The notes under the pieces are model-generated. The model had not been told where the DNA came from. It worked only from the letters and a program-made list of their open reading frames with translations, and did not search any database. DNA of 64,000 nucleotides from Tretioscincus oriximinensis (lineage: Eukaryota; Chordata; Lepidosauria; Squamata; Gymnophthalmidae). Shown one piece after another: positions 27,401-39,400 of the stretch. How positions within the stretch are numbered: the first letter of the stretch is position 1; each line of letters starts with the position of its first letter. The stretch is from assembly GCA_022410635.1 (NCBI GenBank), contig JAJVDF010000002.1, forward strand, positions 1,653,486 to 1,717,485. The letters are read 5' to 3'. A program made the position numbers and the translations under genes.

Positions 27401-30400
27401 GAAACTGCTCAGGTACAATTGATGGGCCATTGTATGCGACAGAATGCTAGACTAGATGGGCTCTGACCCCATTCAGCAGAGGGTCATGGGATGTTCTGCC
27501 ATAGGAGGTGATGAGAGTATCCAGCTTCAATGCCTTCATTTTCTGACTAAGGATGCCAGGAAGCAATTGATTGGCAACTGTGTGAGATAAGATGCTGGAT
27601 CAGACCATATGGGCTATGGTCTGATCCAGCAGGGCTCCTCTTATGATGTTCTTATTATCAGAAGTGTGAACAAAGTGGATATGGAGAAGTTTGTCTCCCA
27701 TTTTTAAATACTAGAAGCAGAGATTGGACAGATCAAATCTGACAAAATGATACTTTAAAAAAAAAAAACATAGTTAAAAAACTTTGTAGTTACTATAATT
27801 AGATACAGGTAGTGTTAACTACCAGTCTGGAATGTTCAAAGATGGACTGAACCAAAGACTATTAGATCCGTTTGCAACGGGAGGTTACTGACGTCCAGTT
27901 GCTAGAGAGGAAGCTATATGCTCATGCCATGCTTGTAAGCTTAATAGGCTGAGAATAATTTGCACATTCCGATACAACTAACTACTTCTTATTTCCCCAA
28001 ACCATTTATAACATATTTAACAACAAAGCTGAAATTAATTAAAAAGAGAATATTAAAACAACTCTGAAGCTATTAATTATAACTTCCTTGGTGAGCTAAA
28101 TTAAGCAGCAAGAGTAAGCGCAAAATATTTTGCCCACAGATGGAAAGCTTATTTAACATTTATACAGTGACTTATCCCTGCTAATATAAAATGTTTTTCT
28201 TGCCCAGGGAACAAAACACACGCTCAAGACAAAGAAAAATGCAGTACAATAAGATCTCATTTCACAAAGTGGAATGACCATAATATCTATCAAGGCGGCC
28301 TCATAGCATCTTAAGAGACTAGGAGGAAGAAGAGGAAGAAGAAGAGAAAGAGGAAGAGGAATAGGAGGAAGAAAGGAGGAGGTTTTTATACACCATTTTT
28401 CTTATCCAAAGGACCTCAAAGTGGCTTAGAAGCTATTTTTCACCCGAAGGTTTACATTCTATCTTTTCTACCACACTTTGATGGTTCCCATTTATCTAAT
28501 TGCAATTTTAGATAGGTGGGTTGGCTAGAGTTAAGACCAGTAGGGCGCTCACCCCACCTACAGCTTTGAACTCTGGCATCTCTGCTGAAACACCAAGGCT
28601 CTTAACCATTGTATCACCACGTCTTTCATCATGAGCATTTGTAGACATGTCTACTTCTTCAAACGCTCAGAAACAAGTTGCTCCTTAACATCTGAATAAG
28701 CAGACTTGTCTATAAGAGCCCGTGCTGCCCATCCTTTCTTGTTAATCTCTATGATGCTACAAGAACCCAAATTAGCATAGCTACTTCTCTGAAATTTGGA
28801 ATTACCTAAATATCTTCCGACAAGAAAGCTAGAAGCTCAACACTAGAGCCAATGTGTACAATTGCATCAGCTTGTAACATTATCTCAAAAGGCACACCAG
28901 ACAATCAGGCCTTGTTACTCAGGTATATATAATCAGGAATTTATAGCAATATACAGGATCGAGACATGTCTTGAGCATGTGAGCATACAGATTACCCAAA
29001 CCTTTCAAGCAGAACTTGTACATTCAAAATACATTCTCAGCATATTTTGGGATTTGTAAAGAAATAATTTCAGCTACTATTATTTGATTTCACATAATGA
29101 TGGATGACCCAATAGAATTAATTCTTCTAATGTATATGAAACCGTGCTCGCTATCCTAAGCTGTTATAATGAAAGCTGACTAAAAATATGCAAATTGATG
29201 AACAAGTAATAAAACCTGGTTATCTATAGATCCTTTGAAAAGCTATAGAATCACAGAGTTTGAAGAGACCTCCAGGGTTATTGGGTCCAACCCCCTGCTC
29301 AATGCAAGATTCACTAAACCATCCCAGGCAGATGGCTGCCAAACCTCTGTTTGAAGACTTCCAGTGAAGGAGAACTCACCACCTCCTGTGGCAAACTGGT
29401 CCACTGTTTGATCANCCTTACTGTCAGAAAGTTTTTTCCACTATCTAATCTATATTTACTTCTTTGCAGTTTCAATCCATTATTTCCAGTCCTTCCATAT
29501 GCCAATGAGAACGAAGTTTATCCCTCTGCTCTGTGATAGCCCTTCAGATATTTGTAGATAGGTATCTAAGCTATCAGGTCCTGTGGATACCTGTTTTGTT
29601 AAATGTTTTGAAATCCAGTAGTGTATATATTTTTCAAGTTCTGAAAATATTATAAATCTCTCTGTAGTTTGCCAGATAGCCTGTTATTTAACAGGTCAAC
29701 TTGTAGTCAGTGCAGGAACGATGGATCTCTTTATCACTATTTGCAAAAGAGGCAAAAGTACCCACCTCTCTGTAATCAAAGTGCTCACTGGGTTATGTGC
29801 TATGGATGATATCTCTCCATGCTCTCTATAGTAAAGAATATGTCATCAGTTATCGCCCTGCATATTAGAATTCCAATGAAATTATTAGCAAGTGAATGAA
29901 TTATCTAGGACAGAAAAAAAGTATTTTCTAAAATAAAGGTCTGTGGAATTTACCATCAGAAGAGGTAGTGATAACAAGCAGCCTAAATAGCTATAAGAAA
30001 GGATCGAAAGGTTATGCCTTCTTCTGCTTGAGATGCCCAGATGTAATTGGTGGGACACTGTATGAGACAGAATGCTGGACTAAATGGGCTGTGGTCCTAT
30101 TCAGCAGGGCTTCTCGTATATTTATTTATAAGTAGAAGGGGAAAAAACATTTCTTCAACTAAAGGCCAGGTTAAAAAGGTGCAACTTCAAGGATCTTCTG
30201 AAAGAATACAGTGATGATGGTTGACACACCTCAAGGGGAAGACTGTCACATAGTCTGGGGGCAACCACCGAGAAGTCCAAGCCCAGGGTTCTCACCCCCT
30301 TTGCTGTTGAGGGGGGTGGTACAATTAAGACAGCCTCTCCTGCAGATCTTAAGGCATAGGGCAGGTTGATATGGGAGACGGCATTCATTGGCTACCAGAG

Positions 30401-33400
30401 TGGACCCACTGAGAGACAGGCACGCTTGCAAGGGGGGGGGGAAGAGTGCAAATGAAGATTGTGCCTTTGTCTTCTGACATCCCGAAAAAAAATGGTGGTC
30501 AATAGTATGGAAAAGGATGTTAGATTACAGTAGGTCTCCTCTTATGTACTTGTAGTATTCACAAGCTTCCTCACATAGATTGGTTCCTGTGATTGTATGT
30601 GTTTGCATGTGTTACAAATTACGGTACACCACATTTTACAAACAAATCTTGTTAAATCTGTCAAGTTTTGTTTCTTGCAATTTAAAGCACAGTTTGCTCC
30701 ATTTCTACTATAATTCAATTTTCTTTTTGCTCTATTGCCTTTTCTTTATCTAACCAAACTTCCCCCCAAAGTTTTTTTTTCTAGCTAGAACTGGGTAAGT
30801 TTCAATAAAATATGTTTTTATATAAATACATTTTAAGGTATCCAGTAAAATCTGGAAATATGCAGTTATTAAAAAATGGCTGCACTGAAGTTTGACTACC
30901 AGAAATTNCACATTGTAAGAGTGTTTTGGACTAAACACCTCATTCAGTAGATGCTACTCTGGCTTCCCCACATCATATTCTTAAGGAAGCAGGTAATTTC
31001 AAACTGACATAGCTCTTTTATCTCCCTTTCCACCTTCTATATTGGAGNCCATGGAGTCAGAATCTAATTGCTAAGCACATACATCCTTTAAACTTCCAAA
31101 GGGACAGTTGTTTTTGCTGTAGAGACAAACACAAGAATCATTTTTTATCTCAGAGGAAAATAGATTCACTAACACATAAACTTATAGACCACAGACTACT
31201 GCCTGCATCAGATGTTTCTACTAAGCTTGTTAGCATAAAGTCTATTATGCAGTTTGAACAAAAAACAGAGTATGGATAAGCCTGTTAGACTTTAATGTAG
31301 GTGTAGCCAAACTGATGTTCTCCTAATGTTTCTGGATTATAATATTCTTCTGCTTCACCAGCAGGACTAAAGGAATTTAGAAAGGATGAGAACTGAAGGC
31401 TTTAAACTGTCATAACTATTTACCAAACAGCGCGATGATCTTATAGCATAATATTCAGTTCTTCTATTATGTACCTGATTCCCCCAATACAACTGTTTAT
31501 AGTATCTTTTCTTCTAATATTGCATACCACCTACATTATTTTACACAAATCATAACTGCACAGTATGCAAATAAAATGGTCCTTTGCATTCAAAACATCT
31601 CACTATCTCTACTTTGCTGACTTTTCACTGAGGAAGACAGGGGGCATATACCAGAAAGGGTGGTAGAAGAATTAACTTGGTCAGAGATAACCAGAGATGA
31701 AATAATTGCATGCCTTAACAAATTACAACCTGGACAGCTTCAAGATAGGATTGGACAATTTCATGGAAGACAGGTTTATCAATAGCTATTTATAAGAAAA
31801 GGAGCAGAATTCCTGAAATGCCATTCACAGCTTCCTTCTTATGCTTGAGACTAATACAATTGGTGAACGACTGTGTGAGATAGAATGCTNGACTGGATGG
31901 GCTATGGTTTGGTTTGGCATGTCTCCCACTNTTATATTAGCAAGTTCTGGTAACTTACCTTTCCTCCCTCTCTCTTTTCTGTTTCCGAGCGTGGCGATCC
32001 ATGACGCTTGTTTTGGTTCTCGTCTTTTTCCAGGAATAATAGAATTTAACCAAACTTGCTATTGATTTATCAGGAAGCTGAGAAACAGAATATTGGTACT
32101 GCTAAGACACCTGACATTAAATACGTGGAAACTTCAAAATACATATTGGAAACAAAATGGAAACACATAAGCAAAACAATCTGCCTTGAACAGAAGGTGA
32201 AAATTACCAAACAGATAACCATGATAGATAACAAAAAGCAGAGCAATGACCCAGACAAGATCTAGCCTGGTACTATTTGGGAGTGAATTGACATTGCTGT
32301 CTAAATCAGTGACAACAGATAAATGACGTACAAGCATACTAATAAATCTAGATGTCATTCAAGCCACTGTTTGCAGTTTAATCGTTCAATAGCTAAGATG
32401 CATTTGGTCTAGAAAGAATAAAAAACATTTTGTTGACTGATTTAACCAATCAGCACAAAACAAGATCAAATCATCAAGTCAACCTGTTGCATAAAATCTA
32501 AAAAAAAAAAACTACAAAGACCTATAAATACATGTTCCTATTGCTCAAATTCATCATATATAATAAACGAGGGGATTAGCCTAAGCTTGCTATTGTAAAT
32601 GAGCTTGGGCTCTAACCTGAGCTTCCCCATTCCCTGGCCAGCTGGTGCAGTTCCCACCGCCTCCCCCAGCCAATTCTTTCGCATCCGGAAGGGAAGGGGG
32701 AGGAGGAAGGTGATGGGAACCAACCCTGGCAGATGGCCCAACTGGCAAGTGCCTGTGGTACATGCCATCNTTTCCTACCGCGTCCACCAGGGCAGCAAGA
32801 GGTTGTTCCCGCTGCCTCCCCAGTGTGNCAGAGGGCCTATTTCTGATGCCTCCCCCAGCTGTTCCTTTTTTCCTTGGCATCCAGGGGGCAGGGGGAAGTG
32901 GCGGGTGGTGTTTCGCCAATGCTAATAACCAAAGAGTTTACTTTCAAAATTCAAAGCTTTTGCTTCTTTTCCATACAATTTTCAGGCTTTTCCCATCTTC
33001 CACTGCATTACTATGCTGTATTCACAGTTAAAGGCTAATTATACTATCAGTTTCTGTGTTTCTGCTGGTGGACAAGCCCAGCTTTCCAAAAGCAATTTGC
33101 AATTAAGAAGCTGCATCTTAATTTGATTCGCCCTCTTTAAGAAGAAAAGGAGGGTTGGGAATAGGGTTACTAGATCACAAAATTGGAAAGCAGGATAAGA
33201 GTACCAAAAAGGTAGAACAAAAAGCAGGACTAAATTTTTAGACGAAGCCAAAGCACATATGGGCATTTTCTGCTAAATGGCGACATTTTCTGCTAAATGG
33301 GCATTTTTTGCTAAATGGCAACATATTTGTTTATTTGAGAGGTCAAAGAATGTTTTGTATAATGAAGGTACCATATTCTCACATGCTCTGACCCACATGT

Positions 33401-36400
33401 ACATATCAGAATACAGAAATTGCACTTAAGACTGCATAGATGTGAGAACAGGGGTACATTTATTTTGGCAGGATGGTAATTCTTCCAGTATACCGAGAGG
33501 TGACAGCCCCATGCCAACTTCATTTGACTCCAGTTCGGGTTTATGATTTTCTTCACGTTTTTGATCTATTTAGAAATACTTAATGGCATTAATGATTTAT
33601 TGTTGTTCGGTGTCACCAAGTCATGGGCAAACCTCTGGTTGATTCATGGGCACTTCCATGCGCATCTCCATACAGTTTTCTTGACAAAGATGCACACTGG
33701 CTGGGTAGGCTGCTTGTTTTAGTTTTGGGGGAGTGTTGGTTAGTATAAAAATGAAAGTAGTTTGTCTACTTCCTGGAAGAGAATAGGAACTGAACCAGTA
33801 ACCCTCTGCTTTTGTGTTGATGGTTCTACNAATGAGTTATAGCTACTCCCAGAGACTTATTGGCAATAAAAGAATTATTTATTTTGTGGAATAATGATTA
33901 TCAACACATTATCATGTCCTGTTTTCCTATGGTAACCTCAATCCAATGCAAGCAATAAATAATTTTTGTGTAAGAAAACTTACGTTGTCACTATTTATAA
34001 TTTTTAAAAATAAAGATATAATGTTCTAACTATTTCACAGCTATTCAGTTTCAGCCTCCAATTCTTATACATCTTCTTAGCCAACCATAAATTTCAGCAG
34101 AAAAATCAACCCTACTAGTTTTTGAAATCCAATTTTTCTAACACAACTTACCATTTGTTGAATTCGGTGAAAAGTTTTCCCATGGAAACTGAATGCCTGC
34201 TCAAACAAGACTTTGTCTTCAACGGTCCATTCATCTGGGAAGGGTGTGAAGTTAGGTAGATCAGCCAGGGATTTCTCAATGTTATGCTTGTGCCAAAACA
34301 GCATCCCCAGAGCCTGGAAAATTAGAAAAGAATAGAGAAATGCCAGTTAATTGTATTCACATCACTGGAAAACTACAGCAAGTTCAATGTTGTACATGTT
34401 AGAAAAGGCTGCCTCTTCTTCTCTAAACTCTACATCTGAGTGGAAACTTGAGCAAGGGATTTTTTTAAAAGCATAACATCTTCACTCACTCAGTGAGCAC
34501 TCATGGTAGCTACGCTAATTCCCTGCCTCTCAGCCTGTGGGACAAACTGGTTGAAAACAAAGTGGGTTAAAATCCATTTCTCTGTTTCCCAGTTGAAACA
34601 GAACCAACAATTCATATACTATAACTTATTCGACCTTACCTGTAACTGTAATCCAGAAGTCCTCCACTTATTCCAAGAATCTTACTGTCTCCAAGCAGCT
34701 ACAATTCCGATAATCTAACACACTCCTTACGTCCATTACTGCTTTAACAATACATTACGCAGACTATACCTCACACTTAATAATCAATACAAAAATATTT
34801 CAGAGAAATAGCCACATTAGTCCAGTAAAAAGTTCAGCAAAGAGGCTAGTAGAACTTAGAGACTAACAGGAGAAAAGTGGGTGGCATAAGCTTTNGTAGA
34901 CACGTCTACTTCTTCAGATGCATCTGAAGAAGTAGACGTGTCTACGAAAGCTTATACCACCCACTTTTCTCCTGTTAGTCTCTAAGTGCTACTAGCCCCT
35001 TTGCTGGACAATACAAAAATATAAAGTACATAAGCAGAAAGCCCTACTGAATCATACTACAGCCCAACCAATTCAGCATCTTGTCTTGCCCAGTGACCTA
35101 CCACTTCTCATGCAGTGGCCTGCCGTTTCTCGAGTGGTGGACAGTGGCCTGCTGTTCCTTGTGTGGAGGTCTGCCGGTTCCTCAGGCAGGGGCCTGGTGG
35201 GGGGGCAGGGGCCTAGTGGGGACTTGTCAGTTTCTTGAGCAGGGGGATGCCAGCTTCTCATGTGGTGGCCAAAAATTTGTTTCTCAAGCAGAACATGATA
35301 TAAAACCTCAACTGCTCTTTACTCCTCGCAAACAGCTTTTAGAAACATCCTGCTTGTCTCTCAATCTACTGCCAATGTGCAGGCATCAATTCTGGCATCC
35401 TAGTCTCCATTAATTTGTTCAATCAATTGTTAAAGACATCCAAATTAGTGGCTATTACCACCCCTCTGGTAGTAAATTCCACAGACCAATGACATGCTGG
35501 GTAAAAAAAATATTTTTCATGCCACAGGTGTTTCCAGAGCAGGGTAATCAGGGCTCTGNCCCGGGCCCCCGAAGGCCCAACTATTACAAGGAGACCCATA
35601 CGATGTTGGGCCCTCCCACTTGCTCTGGTTCCTATCTTATGTTTTAAAGTGACACGCAGCGAGTCCTCCAGCTGATTTTGCCAATAAGCAGTAATCGGTG
35701 ATCATCAGTAAGGTAGGAAGCCGGGTGGGAGGGGCCCCTTCAGTCTTCTGCCCTATGGCTCCCGGGAGCCTGGCTTCACTACTTCTTCATACACTATATG
35801 GATTTTTAATTTTCTTTTTCCTTACAGACTTGGGCCCTGACTCACAAGGTAAAAGCAGAGTGCAGACAAATCACATCACAAAGGAAGATACCACACNGAT
35901 TCATAAATTTATTTGTTCATACAATTTTTACCTTGTCTTGTCTACAAAGAAGTCAAGGCAGCATGCATCTTTCCATCCCTATTTTATTCTAACCCCATAA
36001 CCCCATAAGTCTATTTTCTAGGNAACAGCCAGCCTCCAAACACCGGCTAAGTGGAGGAATCCAAGCATTCAACCTGCAATCAGACATGCTCTGGGGAAAT
36101 TTGAAGCTGCATCCACTATCTAGCCCATCCACTATCTATAAAATTAATTTGATATATTCCCTATGAATATANGCTACAACGATAACATGCAAAGGAGGAG
36201 GGAGGGAAGAGGGAGGGTAGGGAAGGGTATATTTGTCAGTACGGTTAAATGATTGGAAATGTAGTAATATGTAAATAAGTAAGCTATTGATGAAACTNTA
36301 CAGATTATAACTAATAAATATATAATTTTTNAAAAAAGACATAAAATCCCTAAAATTGTGATTCATTTTTGGAATTGGATTGGGCAGGGAACTGCATAAG

Positions 36401-39400
36401 CACAGAGTAAGAAAATGTAGCCAGTCAGTGCATATGAATCAACTTCTACAGACAAATGACTAATCAGAATCATGAAAAGTAAGACAAAGAGTGATACAAT
36501 CAGTAGCAAGCACTCATTGTCAGGAAGATACTATCAGATACAGCAAAATCTGGAAAAATGAGGTAAACTTATTTAACTGTATAAATGCCTTTTTTGTGCA
36601 TTTGTGAAATTGATATTTTTTCTTAGAGGGACAATTAACAAAAGTCTTGTCTATTTGCACTCACAGAATCCATCACTTTAAATTAATACTAACAGCANGT
36701 CAATTTCATCAAAAATTAATTTAGACATATTAACTTAGAAAGTCATTTATCCAAACCAGTGCTTCCAACTGCTGCATCATCAGGTTTATGTGATATAATC
36801 AGATTTTAATAAATTATTTTGTTATACAACATTTTTATTCTGTTTCCATTAGTATCATTGTTGCCTTTTTATTAGGTAAATTTAGACGTATCTTCATTTA
36901 AATGTCAAAGTAGATTTTATATATAAAAAAAGTTCACCTATACCGACAGTCCAATAAAGTTATCCATTATTTAGCAACACACTAGCTGAAATGTTTTACA
37001 GAAATCCCACTAGACAGTCATTCTGTGTACAGATCTCACACCTGCTAAGCCCTTCACTTACACTGTTCAAAGTGAAAGTGCTATTAGGATTTCCTCTCCT
37101 TCAACNCATTTTGCAATGCCTCCAAAAAAAGGCAGCTATATTTCAAAAGGGAACAAAATCATTTTAAAAGCTTCTGGGGCTTCTAGAGCACAGTTCTACA
37201 ATTTTGTTAGCTGTTTTGTTTTTCCTGCTAAAAATTCTAGGGACTTTTCCTCCATGGAATTTCCTTAAACATGATTCAGTATGAGAAGGAGTATGAGAAG
37301 AATCTTTACACATAACGGTGGTTTCCACAGGCTCTCTTCCAAGCACTCCGTAGGCACATGCCCTACAAACTACAGATTAACAAAGGCTTGCCATTGTGCA
37401 ATTCTGCTGTATTATTTACAGATACTCCTCGCCTACCTATTCCNTCACCTCAATGACCTTCCTCATTCCTGAGCTAAATGACAAGACCCATTCAATATTC
37501 TGAAACTATTCAGACTGCTAGTTTAAATTACTTCAAACTGGACAATGGAATAGCATCGTCCACTTTCCCAAGGCAGACTATTTGATATATATAACTATGT
37601 CTATCTCTTCCTGCCCTCAGACTCTGTCTATCTCTTCCTGTCCTCAACTAAAATGGCTGNCTCAATTTAATCACAGGGCAGGGATCATCCTCTATGTTAA
37701 ACTATTCAAATTCTATTTAGACACATTTAGCAGCAGACTACTTTTGAGTAGACAAACAGCCAAATTCAATGAAGACTGTGGTCTGTGGAATTTGCTATCC
37801 GAAGAGTGCTGACAATGACCTGNCTGAATACCTTTAAGAAAGGTTTACACAAATTAATGTAGGCCAAGAGTATCAGTGGTAACACAATGAATGCAAAGCA
37901 GTAGATAGAGATATCAGAAAAAGCTTTCTGGTAGTAAGGGTGATAAACGGGTGGAGTAGGTTGCCAAAGGAGGTGGAGAGTTCTCCTTTGTTGGAAGTGT
38001 TCAAAAGATTCTGGGCACCCATCTGTCTGGGATGGTTTAGTAATTCCTGACNCTGGCGGTCTCATCCAACTCTATGGCCATGCCCAGAAACAATTGGTGG
38101 ACAGGATGCTGGGGTGGGCTATGTCCCAATCCAGCAGGGCTCCTCTTATAGTCTTAATCTACCTTTGATTCAACTTCAGAGTAAAAGAACACATCAATTG
38201 ACAAACTGCTATCTTTCCACACAAAATAAAGGATTTTCTGCTGTCTCTCAGTGTTGTAGTGGATTAAAATGCAGATGCGGTTTGGCAAACAGCCTCCTCG
38301 GGTCACCACAGAAATACTGTGAGCCTTTCTCTCTCCAAATCTGATGTCAAATTCTAAAGTGGAGGCTGCCACTGCCAGAAGCTGTCCTGAACTTGCTTTT
38401 TGTTGATAACCACCACCACCACTCCACAAAAAAATAGAGAACACATCTCGTGACCAAAGTGCACTTGTGGGTAGGCTTATTTTGAAAGTTTCCTACACCT
38501 TCCAAATCTATCTATCAAGAAGATAAAGAGCTTAGGCTGATTTTAGTGGGAAAATAATTTTAAAAAGAGAATACCTTTGTGTCAGGTAAGTCTGTTTCAA
38601 TTAAAATACGTAACAATATCTATGCATCTGTATGATTTTGTTTTTATTTTTTGTATATTGCTTCAAGAATATATTTGAATAGGAAGTGGCGTATAAATAT
38701 TTTGAATAAATAATGAATAATATCGTGCAACTAATAACAGCTATAATTCAAAAAGAGTCTTCCTGTACCTATTTCTCTTCCTTACTGAGACAGAGGGGTC
38801 TTATTAATTATCCCCATCTGCCACCAGGAGTCAATTACTATTTTTTCACTGCCATCAATTTATTAATTACTCATTGTGTGCCTGTTTTAGTATCATTTGC
38901 AGAGAAACAAGAACAGGTGAAAGTGCTTGTGACTGTCCAGGTGCAATTGGTGGCCACTGTGTGAGTCAAAATGGTGGTCTAGATAGACGGTGGCACAATT
39001 CACTAGGGATCTTCTTACGTTCTTATGTAAGAATGTTCCACTATTAGTCAAGGGTCACGGAAGAGCTGGGCTTTGCAACAACCTTTCCCTTTATCAGGAT
39101 GGGGCAGTCGCTAAAGAGAGACTTTCATGTGAGAGATCAGGTTTCAAGGTACTGCGTTGGACTTGGGGAAGGGTGAGCACCTTCTACTAGCCTGCAGCTC
39201 TAGCCAACCCAGCTATTTGAATGCAAAGATATTTCAAAAGATTGAGACTGGATAAATGGAAACCACCACAGTGTGGTGGGGAAGATAGAATGTAAGTCTT
39301 CAGGCGCAAAATAACTTTGTAAGCTGCTTTGAGTCCCTCCGAGTGAGAAAAGCAGGGTATAGAAACCCAGTTCTTCTTCTATATGAACTCATGTGCTGTG

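Larger units (their letters stand above)
20933..31958 (-). other. RCOR1: RCOR1 intron 6
   Basis: Eleven kilobases with a MITE (21.5 kb), a Helitron-like element (22.7 kb), CR1 3' ends (24.2, 27.2, 27.5, 29.2, 29.9, 31.6 kb), an L1-like 3' part (24.6 kb), a purine tract (25.4 kb), L2-like pieces (26.4, 30.1 kb), SINE-B and a snapback copy (28.3-28.8 kb). 20940-21480, 21670-22720, 23120-24240, 25640-26370, 27660-28320 and 30440-31620 show nothing I can name. Confidence 0.85.
32078..34151 (-). other. RCOR1: RCOR1 intron 5
   Basis: Contains a Helitron-like element (32554-32925), a hAT-type scrap (33160-33260), a small tandem repeat (33262-33322) and a Sauria-like SINE (33590-33850). 32078-32550 and 33850-34150 show nothing I can name. 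Confidence 0.85.

Noticed and set aside
35555..35840. Possible hAT element with CAGGGC termini
   Set aside because: Only 6-8 terminal bases match, and the flanks show no 8-bp duplication.
35820..35850. Exon-like plus-strand pattern: tttccttacAG, 21 bases, GTAAAAGC
   Set aside because: No coding partner on that strand and no protein similarity; expected by chance in 64 kb.
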